Notes: generated from the sequence alone by a model not told the origin. A stretch of DNA of 64,000 nucleotides from Phlebotomus papatasi (GCF_024763615.1 NC_077223.1:2976001-3040000); one strand, 5' to 3'. Positions 1-12,149 are shown, numbered from the stretch's first letter. Program-made: numbers and translations.

Positions 1-1700
1 CATACTTAAGTCACCATCTGAATGAATCACACAACTCAATGCATTGAAGATATTACTAAAATTAGATCAAACGTGACTCTCATGCTCTAGGCTAGAGCGT
101 GACATACTCTCTCATGCAATATTGCGACGATCAGGGATGTTTGTCGCGTCTTTTTTTTTCGGGGGAGAAATTGGATAAATTTTATGAGGCCTCAACCTTA
201 AAATCTCCATTAGATCTTCTTGGTGAGGGTGTGCCCCTTGAAAAAAAAACACTGCAGAAAGAAAAAGATCTATCAGATGCTACCAAAATAGGACAATTTT
301 GCCATTATTTTTATGGCAATCTCGACCTCTGAACCACGGGAAAAGTGCTTCCTAAAATAATATTTGCATAAAATACCACAAATTTTGCATAGTAAAATAT
401 CACAAATCACAATAAATACATTTTCTACTGACGCGCCCTATGTTTGCCATTCTGGTGGCGGTTATTTTATTCTCTGCCGTAAAATTCTTCTTGAAGAATA
501 AATTCTCGTCACGTTGGATGATGATCTTCTTTAAAATAAAAAAATATTCCACCCGCTCTCATATGCCATTCCGCGTCAGTTTTATTGATTTGCTTCCATG
601 GACCAACATCTCGAAGCTGGGATTTTTCCTTCTTTGTCCTCCAATGCAAATGAAGTCCATTCGTGCTGGTTATATGGGTACTTTTATCCATAAATTAACT
701 CAATATTTTGGCTTTGGCAAAAATGTGTCTCGGAGAGCAAAGAAAAATTGTGGCAATAATTTACAGTGAATTGACTTGAAATTAAATTATTTTTCTCCTC
801 TTCATCTCTGTCGCACATTTTTCCAATGCCGAAAGAGAGAAGTGCAAAAATTTTCACAAGTAGAGTGGAGACGCCGAGTGGAAAGCTTAACACCCGGCGC
901 CTCCGCTGCACTCATTCTCTGTAAATAGATTTTCTTGTATATGTTGGCATAAAATGAATTTTCACTTAATCCCTCATGGTGTTAGGGACCACACATAAAT
1001 ACCATGATGATGGTGAAAAGACAGAGTGAGGACGGAAGGAAAATCCACAAACAAATTGGTTGTCTTGTGAAGTTTACCAAAAGAAAATCACTTTTTGCCC
1101 TACATTTCTACACCCTGCCCCCTAAGAACAACCATCGGGCGGGAGCAAGAAGAAAAAAAAACATAAAGGAAAAAATGAGAAGAAAATTATTATTAACACA
1201 ATAATAATGTATGAGGGATGTGGTGATTTAAATAAAAGGGATGTTGAAGAAGAAGATGGCAAAAAAAAAGAAAAGCAAAAGACAAGGGTAGGAATTTTTA
1301 GCGTATTTCTTTAGGGTGTTCCATGCCTCTTTTTTTTGCCATTCTTCCCTTGACTTTATGGGGATGAAAACACGAAGAAACGATGCAGAAAGTTAGTCTG
1401 AATCAAATTTGAATAATTCATTCTTAAGTTGTCTTTCTCTGCTCCTTGCCATGGAGATTTTTTTTTGCCATTTTCTCCAGTTGAAAAGTAAATCATGGAA
1501 AAAAATCAGACTCTCACCTTCTGTCAAATTTCAATCCACTTGGGTAGTCAATCAAGAAATTCGATACATTTGCAAAAAGAACATGAATAACATACGAGAA
1601 AATAACTTGGAATTGTGTCAAAAATTGTGAGTTGGATGTCATGAAGTAGATTGTACACTCATGGTCATCCTTTCTACACTTATGGCCACGTAACACTTTA
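1..1700. other. Unique AT-rich noncoding spacer
   Basis: I see no recognisable gene, RNA or repeat here. Open frames are short (at most about 110 codons), overlap on opposite strands and have no homology I can name. There are many poly-A and poly-T runs and pyrimidine tracts, as in fly introns. It is most likely intron or intergenic sequence. Confidence 0.6.
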
Positions 1701-1939
1701 ACGATTTGCGACTAGTAAAAATATTTAAGAATCCAAAGTAGTATTCCGTGATTCCCTATTATTCCATTTGCGATTCTATTTTTAAAGATTTCCGGATACA
1801 GCCGAATGGAAACATTCAATGGGACTGATCCGGTCCTAGGTGACTCTAACTGTATCTATAGCGGTTGTTAGACTGGAAGTCTCAAAATATTAAATAGCGA
1901 GAAATTTTATTGCGTTTCGAGAACCTAATAGGGTGGAGT

Positions 1940-2870
1940 AACCACTTATCGCCACTTTTACGAAAAAGTGAAATTAATTGTATTATAACTTTTGACCCCT
2001 TATTATCAGATAACTCAAATTTGACACAAAGTTACTTAGATATATTGGCTCTACATTCGTCAAAACAATTATCCTACAATTTAACGCGGGAATACCTAAA
2101 AACCTGATTTTCTTTAACAATGCAAAAATAACCACGTCGTCGCCACTTTTTACCACTTTTCGCCAGTTCTGTAGCCACTTCTCGCCACCCACTTGGAAAA
2201 GTTCAAACTTAATTATTTTAGGCAATGTTATGAAAAGAATACATTAAGCTTTTCTTTTTCCTCACGATCACATTATTACTCACATTAAATGATTTTTCTT
2301 CACTTTTATTTGAGAAATCAAATTATTAGACTATTGCAGAAAGTAAATAAAGCAAATTTGACAACTGAGAATGTATGAAGTGAAGTTAGCGTCGCCTATT
2401 GAAAAGCAATGGCGACAGGTGGTGAATCAATTTTAGAATATTACCGCTTTCCGTCATGACTCATTTTTGTATAAAAATTATATAAAATGAAATATTAACT
2501 AACTAAATACAAATTTTATGTATTCGGCGAATGTAATTAATTGTTCAATAGGCAAATTATTTATTCAAAAAATAATTTTTGTGCGATAAAAGTTTCATGT
2601 GTACTATATTTGGTAAGAAATATTGGATTCCATGCACTTGCTTAAAATATTCCTCTAAAAAATGACCAAACATTTATATTTAAAACAAAAAATTAGTGTT
2701 TTTCGACTCTACGTAGCAACAATAAAAATACAAGTAACTTTGCGGCTCATTTATTTAATAAATCGTGAAAAATAGCGATTTCAATATACGTGACGAGAAG
2801 TGGTGATTCCACCCTTGGTTATATATTTTTGATAATCCTATCCTAAGTTGAACTTTTCCAAAAAATCGTG
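1940..2870. mobile_element. Decayed inverted-repeat DNA element
   Basis: The left part (about 2165-2222) holds CCACTTCTCGCCACC followed by TTGGAAAAGTTCAAACTTA. The reverse complement of both words occurs near 2788-2862 (GAGAAGTGGTGATTCCACC and AAGTTGAACTTTTCCAA). The arms are about 60-70 bp and about 700 bp apart outside to outside. Further copies of the word CGCCACTTTT lie just left of it (1948-2165), so the true end may be further out. The interior is AT-rich without coding capacity. This fits a nonautonomous DNA transposon; the family is not recognised. Confidence 0.5.
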
Positions 2871-3092
2871 ATTGATAAGAAATTAAAGCAGTTAAGCCAT
2901 ATAGCTAAGCCTGTATATGAAGCGTAACAGTAACGGATTTCTATGTTTCCATTCGATTTTAAAATCTGTAGTCGATTTCATAAGAATCTTCCTAGCGATT
3001 TCATAGATCCATTGGATTCTGCCAGAGAACAGAGAAATGTATCGGTTTTTGTAACTTGAATAAATGCATGGATAACCAACAAGGTGTATGAG

Positions 3093-3240
3093 TGCCACCT
3101 TTGCTATCCACCATTAATTAAAATTTATCATTAAAATTTTTATTTTTAATTATTTTCTTTATTTTCTTTATTAATTATAATTAATGTTATTTAATAAAAA
3201 AAAAACATTAATTAAAATTAATGTGGATAGCAAAGGTGCT
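3093..3240. mobile_element. Small AT-rich inverted-repeat MITE
   Basis: The word CACCTTTGCTATCCA at the left end is repeated in inverse orientation at the right end (TGGATAGCAAAGGTG). The middle is nearly pure A/T (ATTAATTAAAATTTAT-like). The whole 150 bp could fold into one hairpin. It lies directly against the retroelement fragment at 3243, so it may have inserted into or next to it. Confidence 0.6.
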
Positions 3241-3242
3241 AT

Positions 3243-3490
3243 CGAAAGGTACCTGTCATTAAGCAAATACGTCTGAATAGGCTCCGGTGGGCTGGTCATC
3301 TTTAGGGGCAGAATCTATGCATCGAGAAAACGAGGTCGACCCAGCCTTCAATGGACTGATAGCGTGGACCAGGACGCTAGCTCATTAGACGTGCCGAATT
3401 GGAGAACAGTGGCTTGAGTATAGCGACGGGTCCTGGGTCAGGCCAAGACCAGCAATTGGTTGTAATTCCGGTTAAGTAAGTAAGGATCCA
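3243..3490 (+). pseudogene. 3' end of an RTE-like non-LTR retrotransposon
   Basis: Two in-frame blocks match the C-terminal tail common to RTE-like reverse transcriptase proteins of insects. Residues RLNRLRWAGHL are read at about 3271-3303. KRGRPSLQWTDSVDQDA continues to VPNWRTVA and a TGA, at 3328-3417. The family pattern is R-W-x-G-H-(V/L), then a GRP...W.D...D...NWR motif. A frameshift separates the two blocks. About 60 bp after the stop comes a short TAAGTAAG tail, typical of RTE 3' ends. The catalytic part is absent, so this is a 5'-truncated, inactive copy. The clade assignment is inference; the motif match is direct. Confidence 0.75.
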
Positions 3491-3514
3491 ACAAAACCCA
3501 CTTCAACTAAAGGA

Positions 3515-3562
3515 TTCCTTCTTCTTCTTCTTCTTCTTCTTCTTCTTCTTCTTCTTCTTTTT
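3515..3562. repeat. (CTT)n microsatellite
   Basis: About fourteen perfect CTT units follow the retroelement fragment. It is a pyrimidine tract on the plus strand, with no sign of function. Confidence 0.95.
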
Positions 3563-3718
3563 CTACTTCAATTAGGTAAATGTCTGCTTTTTTCACAGTT
3601 GGGCTACGCATTGTTTGCCGTAGATTGAGCGTTTGAAGGTGGCATGGTAATGAGCATCAGCCGGAGTTATGATTCTGATGTCCAATACTCGTACCACCTT
3701 TTAGGTGGTCCCCCTCTT

Positions 3719-3853
3719 AGGCCTTGACAGACCTGAGGATTAGCCGAGAGACGGCTTAGCGTAATTATACTCGTCATAATGGTTCAACTTAATTTCCATC
3801 ATTTTCCACTAAGTCATCTCTCGGCTTAAGTCGTAAGTGTGTCTAGGGCATTA
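3719..3853. mobile_element. MITE, family A (GCCGAGAGACGGCTTA), copy 1
   Basis: The element begins GGCCTTGACAGACCTGAGGA and ends GTGTGTCTAGGGCATTA. Inside the ends, GCCGAGAGACGGCTTA faces its inverse (TAAGTCATCTCTCGGCTTAA). The length is about 135 bp with no coding capacity. Complete or partial copies occur at 19100, 21031, 47958, 49940, 58376 and 60539, some inverted, which makes this the most abundant family in the window. Confidence 0.85.
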
Positions 3854-3859
3854 GTCTCC

Positions 3860-4300
3860 TAGTCGATGCTGGAAAATTTTTCTAGTCCCTTTTTGCAAGT
3901 CTAGTCTCATCCATTCGGTTTACATGATCTCTTCTTCTGAACTCATTTTTTATCGCGTAATAAGTAACCGCATATTGTTCTTAGAGTTTTAATTTCGGTA
4001 GTCCTGATTGTGCGTTTGGTTCTTATGTTGTCCACCCTTGTCTTGCAGCGTATATCATTATGGATCGGACGCAAGTTCTGTGGATTCGAATTTTGTTCTT
4101 AATATTCATATACTTGTTCTTCCAAACCACGTCTCTCAGAAACCCAGAAATTGGGGCTGCTTTTGCGGCTTGATGCTGAACCTCTGCATACAAGCAAACC
4201 TCTGCATACCTTTGCATACGAACTTCTGAGAAGATGCATCAAGATCCCTCGAACCACTGCATGCAGATCACTCCTCAGTATTTAAATTCTATCACTTGCT
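3860..4300. other. Unique spacer, slightly higher GC
   Basis: No gene or repeat is recognised. Short overlapping open frames at 4008-4229 have no recognisable product. Near 4180-4225 a short word (CTCTGCATAC) is repeated three times. Confidence 0.4.
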
Positions 4301-4550
4301 CAATGGATTCCGGGATTCTTTAAGAATCTCAAAAAATCCAGAGAACCTGAAAAATCTCCAAAGAGTAATTTACGGAAAAACCCGGAGACTCACGATTAAC
4401 CCAAGGAATTCGCGGGAAATCCAAGAAACTTTAGGAAAAGTTTAGGAATTCGTAAAACTCAAAGAATTGGACTAACCTCAGAATTTCGGAAACTTCGTGT
4501 AAAATACTAAATTTAGAAAATTTGAGAATCTTGAGGTACTTGAAAAACTC
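4300..4550. repeat. Cryptic simple repeat, GAATTC/GGAAACTC-like words
   Basis: Loosely repeated 10-15-bp words of the type AAGAATCTC, GGAAATCC and GAATTCG fill this stretch without an exact period. A similar texture is seen at 12160-12300. It looks like a very old, decayed tandem array. Confidence 0.45.
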
Positions 4551-4616
4551 CAAGAACACAGTAATTACTCAGTACAAGTTCCGTCTTGTGCATAAAAAAC
4601 TGAATGTCCGGAAAAG

Positions 4617-5060
4617 AGGTGGGCAAGAACCGTTTGAAACCGAAACATTTCAAACAAAATTTATACATCAATGGTCAAAACACTACCCACAAGCTGCAAG
4701 GGTATTCTGTAATTAGAGTTGGTAAATTTCAAGAAATTTCATGAATTTCCGCCTAAAGTAGATGGCGCCTGTTGTGAAATTTCTGAAATTTTACCATTTC
4801 TATCATAATAAGACAAATTTAAAAATTGTTATGTGGTGAATTCGGAAAAAAATCGAAAATGAAATTCATATCAGGTACTATGAGCTTCATAGAACTTCTT
4901 GCAATCACCATTCGATGCTCACTTGAGCTTTAATATTGTCCTGCTTCCGAGTTTACAAAGAAAAATGGTCATATGGCAATCTCATATCGTTGCAGAATTC
5001 CCCTGTTGGACAAATTTATTTAGGCATTTATTCGGTTTCAAACGGTTCTTGCTCACCCCT
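4617..5060. mobile_element. TIR DNA element, about 445 bp
   Basis: The left end GGTGGGCAAGAACCGTTTGA is mirrored by TCAAACGGTTCTTGCTCACC at the right end, followed by CCT. The inverted repeat is about 28 bp with one or two mismatches. The interior is AT-rich and has no transposase motif. It is a nonautonomous DNA transposon of unknown superfamily, and the only copy seen here. Confidence 0.75.
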
Positions 5061-6400
5061 GGTGTGGAAGAAGACCTTTTCAAATTTGATAAAACCGATC
5101 TAACATGAGACGAACGCACCGACTACATTTCAAAAAATCAGCTACCATATTGCGAGGTGGCACTTCCTAAAAAATAAAAGCGATTGTCAAAGGCTTTTCG
5201 CGTAAATGTTTGTTTTAAATGTTGACAAAAGCAACATTGATCTGCATTTTACATCTGCATTTGATGCAACTGACGAAAAGTCATAGAGTTATATAGCAAT
5301 GCGCCACAGTGTGCTGAAAAGTAATGATAAGCAATGCAATGAAAAGTTATTAAGGGAAGCTTTAAAAATAAATGGTTCAAAAAGTGCTTTTCTGGATGAA
5401 GAAGGGATATTATTGCTTATCTTAATAGCTTTTGAGGAGTTAATATTTTTAAAAGTTATTTCAAGATTGTAAGAATTTCTTCCATTCCTTCAAGTATACA
5501 TTCAGTCTCTTCTGCAGGGAAATAGAGTTAACTAAATTAAATATTTATTTCAAAAGAAAATTGCATGCAAAGCTCATAAGAAATGTCCCTCCCCCGACAT
5601 CAAAACCGTAAATATTTTCTAGTTAATTTGAGTAAGAATTCCAAAAATCTCATACCAATGCTAAATATGCAAATATCAATTAATGTTACATCTGTTTGAG
5701 ATGAATCAAGTCGAACAAGAGTGATAATATTGGTTTTGCATATAACAGAGTTCCTGTCACAAAATACATTTAAACTTTAACGTGAGATTGATGGACACGT
5801 TGAGGTGTGATGTAAATTTTCGGGTTAAATATATTTTAATGAAGACTTTGAGGGTAGTATTTATGATACAGGTCACAGGGCGTTCAGAACACAAAATCCC
5901 CCACCTGACACAACACACATCGACATTTTGTCGCAATTAATTATGCATCAAAGTGTCGATAATCATCATTAATATGACATTTAAAATTTAAATTGAATAC
6001 CAGCAAAATATACTGAGGGATGCTCTTGCAGAGGGTGGAATTCCACTGTTTGAGGGATATGGAAAATTAATCATTTACAACTTGAATAATTTGTATATTG
6101 AAACAAAAAACCTAAAATATAGGGAGGAAAAAATCAAAGGTGCTCAGACTCGTAAGTTTTCGAACATTCTTTCAATGTTCTATCCAAATAATTTAAGAAT
6201 CGTGTATATTTTTAGAGTTTTCCGTTTCAATCTAAATAGTTGTTGGCCTAGTTCTTGTACTTAATTTCCGAAATGCATTTTTTTTAGTTCAAGTTCAACT
6301 AAAACGACGACCAATTGGACTTATTGAATAAAATTTATGACTTCTGATATTTAAGCGATTAATAATAGTGAATTATAGTAATTTTATTTATCTACCCATT
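5060..6400. other. Unique AT-rich spacer
   Basis: No coding, RNA or repeat feature is visible. A putative 60-codon frame at 6082-6264 is AT-biased and unconvincing. Confidence 0.5.
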
Positions 6401-6409
6401 AACCCTTGT

Positions 6410-6735
6410 AGCATTCGTCCGCCGCCGTCGTAACGTAGGTAACCAGACTCCCAATTCATACAGAAGAAATGTTTTCTTCTCCTCAAGAAATTTTTAAAAA
6501 TATTTCATTAAAGTGAATAATAATTTGTAAGATCATCGCGAAGATAAAAAAATAGTTGAGCAACGTAAGAGATATTATGCCTAGAATTATAAAGACAAAT
6601 TTGAATACTTCCATAATTTTTACAGAAGAAAATTTCAGATTTTACGTACTTCGACAATCAGATAGATAGATAGATTTATTTCCTCTTAAACCATCTGCGG
6701 CTGCCGCCGCCTTCACAATCGAACTCAACGGGCAA
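6410..6735 (-). mobile_element. Retroposon fragment(s) with GATA-type tail
   Basis: On the minus strand a CGACGGCGGCGGAC-like core preceded by GGTTACC lies near 6412-6450. A second piece at 6658-6735 contains a GCGGCGGCAGCCGCAG core and ends in a short AAATCTATCTATCTATC tail. Related plus-strand copies lie at 53030-53165 and 61135-61260. A shared core plus an oligo-TATC tail suggests a SINE or a truncated non-LTR 3' end. The orientation is inferred from the tail. Confidence 0.45.
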
Positions 6736-6943
6736 GATGGCAGAAAATCCCGAATCACTAGTCGTACAGTCCATTGTTACTTTCACAATTCATGATCAGT
6801 TTATATTATATAAACGTGTTTTAAGAAGCTTTGCAGATGGAAAGAGGTGAGTCTCAGTCAGTGTTAATCTTTAACAATTAATCAACAGTTCCGATACATT
6901 TTCAGCCGAACTCTACACTCGATCAAGTAAAAAGGAACTAGTT

Positions 6944-8605
6944 TAAAAATCGTAAAAACGTCCGATTTCTTGTTGAGAGATCGCAAAAGCATCCTATTTC
7001 TCGTTTAGAGATAGTACAGCGTACAATATCTCGTTTAGGGATCGCAAAAACGTGCGATTACTCGTTTAGACGTCGTACAAGCGTGTGATTTCTCGTTTAA
7101 ACTATAATGCTCCGTGCGATATCTCGTTTAAAAATAACAGGATCTTACAGTTTTTTGTCAAAGTCGAAAAAGCGTTTAATTACTCGCTTAGAGATCGCAA
7201 GAGCATGCGATTTCTGATTTAGGGATCGCAAAAGCGTGCGATTACTCGTTTTGGAGGTCATAAAAGTGTGCGATTCTCATTTATAGATAGTGCAGAGTAC
7301 GATATCGCGTTTAGAGATCGCAAAAGTATGCGATTTCTCGGTTAGAGGTCTCAAGTGCAATTTCTCGGTTAGACATAGTAGAGCGTAAGACACACGCATA
7401 TCTCATTTAGAGATTGCAAAAGTGTACGATTTCTCGTTTAGAGATCGGAAGAAGGTGCGATTTTTCGCTCAGAAATTACAAAAGCGTGAGATATCTCGTT
7501 TAGAGACCGCAAAAACCTACGACTACTCGTTTAGAGATTGTAGAATGTACGATTTATTGTTTAGAGATAACAAGAGCGAACAATTATTCGAATACAGATT
7601 GTGAGAGCGTAAGATTTATCGCTTAGAGATTGTAAGCCTGTGCGATTTCTCGTTTATAGACCGCAAGAGTGAGAGATTTCATACTTTCGGATCACAAGAG
7701 CGTGCGATTTTTCGTTTTAAGATCGCAAGAGCGTTCAATCCCTCGCTTAGAGGTTGTAAGACTGTGCGATTTCTCGTTCATGGACCGCAAGAGCGTACGA
7801 TTTCATACTTATAGATCATAAGTGCGTGCGATTTTTCGTTTCAAGATCGCAAGAGCGTTCGATATTTTACTTAGAGCTTGTAAGACTGGATGATTTCTCG
7901 TTTAGGTATCGCTAAAGTGTGCGATTTCTCATTTAGAGATAACAAGAGTAAGCAATTTTTCAGTTACAGATCACAAGAGGGTGCGATTTCGTGATTATTG
8001 ATTGTAAGATTATACGATTTCTCGTTTATAGACCGCAAAAACGTGCGATTTTTCGTTCAAATATCGCTAGAGCGTGCGATCTCTCGCTTAGAGGTTGTAA
8101 TACCATGCGATCTCTCGCTTAAAGGTTGTAAGATCGTGCGATTTCTCCTTTAGGCATGTCTAAAGCATGCGATCTCTTCCTTACAGATTGTAAGACTATG
8201 CGCTTTTTCGCGTAGAGATCGCAAGAGCGAGTAATTTCTCTGTTAAGGCCTCCACACACTTGGAACAATTTTTTAAAAAAATGCCTTTTAAGGAAAATTT
8301 TCCCTATCCTTGTGACGAAAATTGTTTCTTGTGCGTAGACACCATTAGAGACCGCAAGAGTGTGTGATTTCTCATTTAGAGATCGTAAGAGCGTGCTGTT
8401 TTTCATATAAAAATTGCAAGAACGTGCGATTTCTCGCTCAAAGGTAGTTAGATCGTGCGATTTCTCCTTTAGGCATGGCTAAAGCATGCGATTTCTCGTT
8501 TAGAGATCGTAAGAGCGTGCAATTTCCGTTTAGGTATCGCTAAAGTGTGCAATTTCTCGCTTAGTGCTTGGAGGATTGTGCAATTTTTCACTCAACCAGA
8601 GATCG
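6944..8605. repeat. Minisatellite, about 31-bp unit
   Basis: About fifty degenerate units follow the approximate consensus TGCGATTTCTCGTTTAGAGA then TCGCAAGAGCG. Each unit contains a dyad: TGCGA pairs with TCGCA and TCTC with GAGA, leaving GTTTA as the loop, so transcripts of either strand could form a row of hairpins. Unit lengths vary a little and mutations are scattered, so the array is old. There is no reading frame through it. Positions 8243-8348 are a MITE insertion. Confidence 0.93.
8243..8348. mobile_element. MITE, family B (GGCCTCTACACATTGG), diverged copy inside the minisatellite
   Basis: It begins AAGGCCTCCACACACTTGGA and ends with TTGTGCGTAGACACC. The interior includes TTGTGACGAAAATTG. 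These match the family B elements at 29465-29825 and 30447-30591 with many substitutions. The minisatellite resumes directly on the right. Confidence 0.6.
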
Positions 8606-8629
8606 AAAATTGATTTAATCAGTTATTAA

Positions 8630-8712
8630 ACGGGCTAAGCACTAGTTTCGTGATACAGAGGTCCTGGGTTCGCTTCTCACAGCAAATCTACGTTTAGTGA
8701 AAAATGTTAACC
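8630..8712 (+). mobile_element. tRNA-derived SINE head (probable)
   Basis: GGGCTAAGCACTAG resembles a decayed A box and GAGGTCCTGGGTTCGCTTCTC a B box (GGTTCGANTCC-like). No tRNA cloverleaf with a paired acceptor stem can be formed, so I call it a SINE or tRNA relic rather than a gene. Confidence 0.4.
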
Positions 8713-8719
8713 ATCAAAG

Positions 8720-10680
8720 ACAGTATTAAATTCAGCAAAAATAAATGAGAAAGTTAAAAGATATGTTTCTGTAATTCTCCGATGAGACATTTCATCAAAC
8801 CGATAAGGCCAAAAGTTTACGCCATAAAAGCATTCGATGAAGTATTTCAACGTATGCTTATAAGTAATTCAACACCGATAGATTATGTATTGTGCTTTTC
8901 TTATGAGCTTGAGCAATAATATTCCATTCTTTTATGCGAAAAATCATATTGAATAATTTATTTCGCGTGATGACGCAATTTTCTTCGGGAAAAAGACCTT
9001 GCCACAAATTAATTATCTTGCTGAAAGCATAGTCAAAATCATATCTTTGAGACTGTATAATGTTTAGATTATTGAGAATGTGATTTAAAATCTCAAACAG
9101 AGAATTTTACCAGACAGTCAAACACACCCAATTTTTCCCAAATGCCACTTACACCATTTTACTGTTATTTGTTGACTTTTCCGCCCAACAGTTTTCATTA
9201 TGCATTGTTTTTCAATTTTCTCACTTATTGTGCGAATTAAAAGTGGCTGTTTATTCTTGAAAATCCACACAAGTTGTTTTTAAGTCAGAAATTTTTGTTG
9301 TAGAGGAGAAATGGAGCTTTTGTGGGGAGAAAGCTTTTCTTTTTTCCGTCATTTTCTCTCAGGGGATTGCATGACAAAGTTGTTTAATTGAGTTTATGGG
9401 GAGAATCCTCGTCAAAATTTATCTTCTTTGGCGTGAATAAAAGAGTTGTTTTGTGTAAAAATATATGAAATGGAATTAAATTCAGAGTGGATTGTGATTC
9501 TCTCTTGTTTCATAGGAAGTTTGGTGTTCTTATCAAAAGCACCCAAAGCCACAACCAAAATTTAAGAAGAAAAAAATACCATCTAGATCGTATTAAAGGA
9601 GGAAAAAAATGTTAATTAATCTCACGAATTTTCACATTGTTTCTCCTCATGTTTTGCATGCAAAATATGGTTATTTTTTCTGGTTAGTCCGCTGGAAAAT
9701 TATTCTGAATTTGCCTGAAAGAATTCTTTCGTTGGAATTTTATCCAGATCTTTTTTTTTTTTAATCAAACACACAAATGAGAAAAGTTTCACGGTCACGT
9801 TCATGAGAGCTTTTTTCTTGTTCTCATTGGGATTTTTTTTCGCTATCCTACAGGGTTTGAAAGTTCACCTCTTGCACCGCTAAGTGTGCTGTAGAGACGA
9901 AATGACCCCAATTGATACTTTTAGAATGCATTTGTTTATTCATTCTAAATATTTATCACATGTTTTGGTTGGAAAAGTTTAAAAAAAAGCTTTACTTGCC
10001 ATAAAAAAAATAAAATACTCTGATTGATAGTTTTCCCCACTTTTCGCCATGAGGGGAACCGCTTATTGGCCCTTCCTTAACTCTCAGATTAACAAGTCCA
10101 GAGCACACCTCTTAGTAAACATTACATACAGATAATTACAGGACTGATAGATATTGTATTTATTTATTAATTTATCAGTCGTTTTCCCCACAAATGCACA
10201 ATATCAACATAACAGAATTTTGAATAGGACGACAAATACTGAAAGCAAATATTTGATAAGGATTAAGAACAGTTTCGACAAATCCTGTCTCTGTATATAA
10301 GCAAAACGATACAATGTTTAATCAAATTGCTAAAAAACAAATATAAGCAAATTTTATTTTTCAGTGAATTGAGTATCAATATTTATGTATGGATGATATA
10401 TGAAACTACACGCTAAAAGTTCATATAAAATTAACTGCAAATTAAATAAAATTATAAATAAATAAAAGAAACTTCTAAATTAATTCGACTTTGAGCAGAT
10501 GCGCATTTTTATTTACACTATATTTACCAAATTTCAAACTATTTGAAAAGCTTTTAATGCATTTCTGGTTCACTTCCTGTTTTGAAATTAGGTACAAATT
10601 AATCAATAGAATAAAATAAATTTTAAATAGAAATTGATTGACCAGTTCAATTTCAAATATTCCGTAAAATTTAATTAGTT
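8720..10680. other. Unique spacer
   Basis: No gene is visible. The sequence is intron-like, with many pyrimidine tracts. At 10028-10060 and 10180-10195 the words TTTTCCCCACTTTTCGCC and CGTTTTCCCCAC recall the element at 1940-2870. Confidence 0.5.
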
Positions 10681-10685
10681 TTCTA

Positions 10686-10745
10686 TAGGGGGAAGTGGGG
10701 CACTATTGAATTGCGGCAGCTTTGAAATTGGGCTTCTTTTTAATA
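10686..10745 (+). mobile_element. MITE end, family C (GGGGAAGTGGGGCAC)
   Basis: One end only: TAGGGGGAAGTGGGGCAC followed by TTTGAAATTGGG. It matches the left end of the complete copy at 16183-16348. Confidence 0.5.
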
Positions 10746-10808
10746 AATTTCACGTTGCAATGACGTAATTATTACTAAAAGTCCTTATTAACTGATGGCG
10801 TGGTAAGT

Positions 10809-11022
10809 AAGGTAAAGTGCCCTCAAGTCGACCGGTTCCTCAATTCTAACGGTAGAGTTATTTATTCAATTTATTTATATTTGCACTAATATTTGGCGTA
10901 TGATCTAACATTAATAGATCAATTATTCCATAAGTAAGTACGAATCCGTGCTAATTTTATAGAAATTCACCATTAAAACATTCAAATATTCACTACCGGT
11001 CGACTCGAGGGCACTTTACCTT
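10809..11022. mobile_element. MITE, family D (AAGGTAAAGTGCCCTC)
   Basis: The left end AGGTAAAGTGCCCTCAAGTC plus GACCGGT is mirrored by ACCGGTCGACTCGAGGGCAC plus TTTACCTT at the right end. The TIR is about 30 bp with one mismatch and the element about 214 bp. There is no coding capacity. A single left end of the same family lies at 35530-35565. Confidence 0.85.
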
Positions 11023-11039
11023 AATATAATTACTAGAAT

Positions 11040-11688
11040 ATATAATATTAATATGTATCTCACAAAATTTACCATTAAAATAATTACTTTCCAATAATTT
11101 CCTTGAATATCATTTATTAATAAGAATACGTTGATGTTACTTCCCGTCGGAATTTTTAATAATAAATAACTCGTTTAAAGCAGCTTTGTTTTCAAAAGAA
11201 ACCCATTTTTAATTATTATTATTAAAATGTGAAAAAATTGAATTTCTCTCAAATATTTACAAAATTGTTTCTGAAAATCTCCACGCTTTCATATGTTTAC
11301 ATAATTTTAAAAATATAACTGAAGATGATGTAGATTTTCAAAGATATTTATTTTAATTTAAACATGGAATGCGCTTCAAGAAAAATATAATAGCGATGGC
11401 AGACCATCGAGACATACGAAGTGTTAATTGCAATTGGAAACTTACTTTCTATACTGACGCAAAATTGACGTTATAGTTTTGATCCGTTTTGACGTCATTA
11501 TCGCAGGTCAAAATAATGTATGCTATTGAAGTAAGTCAGGGCTACCAGGAGTCATTTCAGTGATGTGCGAATTGCGTTTTCAATAAAGCGAAAAAACTCA
11601 ATAAAAACAATAAAGAGAATTGACTCATCATTCTAAAATTGTTTTTTTTTTACGAAGGTATACGCATTAAAAGTTATTTAAAAATGTA
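11040..11688. other. AT-rich spacer
   Basis: Nothing recognisable; very AT-rich, with no long frame. Confidence 0.5.
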
Positions 11689-11935
11689 TAGGGGAAAGTG
11701 CCCATACTTCGTAAGACCCCAAGCTTCATAATGACTAAATTTTTCTTATGTTTCTAAATAAATATGCATCCGCAATATATTTTAAAAATTCAGCGCTGTC
11801 CTCTAGTTTTTAAAATTTGGGTGCGATAAGCCATATTTATTGCGAATCATGGGAAAAATTTAGGGATTACGAAGCTTGGGGTCGTATGAAGCATAAGCAT
11901 GGGCACTTTCCTCTAATTTATAATATTCGTCTAAA
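11689..11935. mobile_element. MITE, family E (TAGGGGAAAGTGCCCAT), copy 1
   Basis: The left end is TAGGGGAAAGTGCCCATACT and the right end GCATGGGCACTTTCCTCTA, with inner inverted parts (CCCCAAGCTTCATAATGAC against TTACGAAGCTTGGGG). The length is about 245 bp. It is flanked by TA. Other copies: 29104, 30172, 30970 (one end) and 62355. Confidence 0.85.
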
Positions 11936-12149
11936 TAATACAAGAATTTTGGGCAATTTGTTTGAAACGGGATAGAAAAGTTACAAGATAAAGTAAGAAC
12001 AGGCTCACTTTTTATTCGGATTGATATCCCCCCGTGAAATTTTATTGTATAACTTTAGTACTCGAGAAGTTCAGCAATGCTAAAACGGCGATTTCCGCAA
12101 GGTAAGGTGGGTTATTCCTCCTGAGTATTGGTTGATGACAATGAAATCA

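Noticed and set aside
7000..8600. CRISPR-like array
   Set aside because: Units are contiguous and degenerate with no unique spacers, in a eukaryotic setting; it is a minisatellite.
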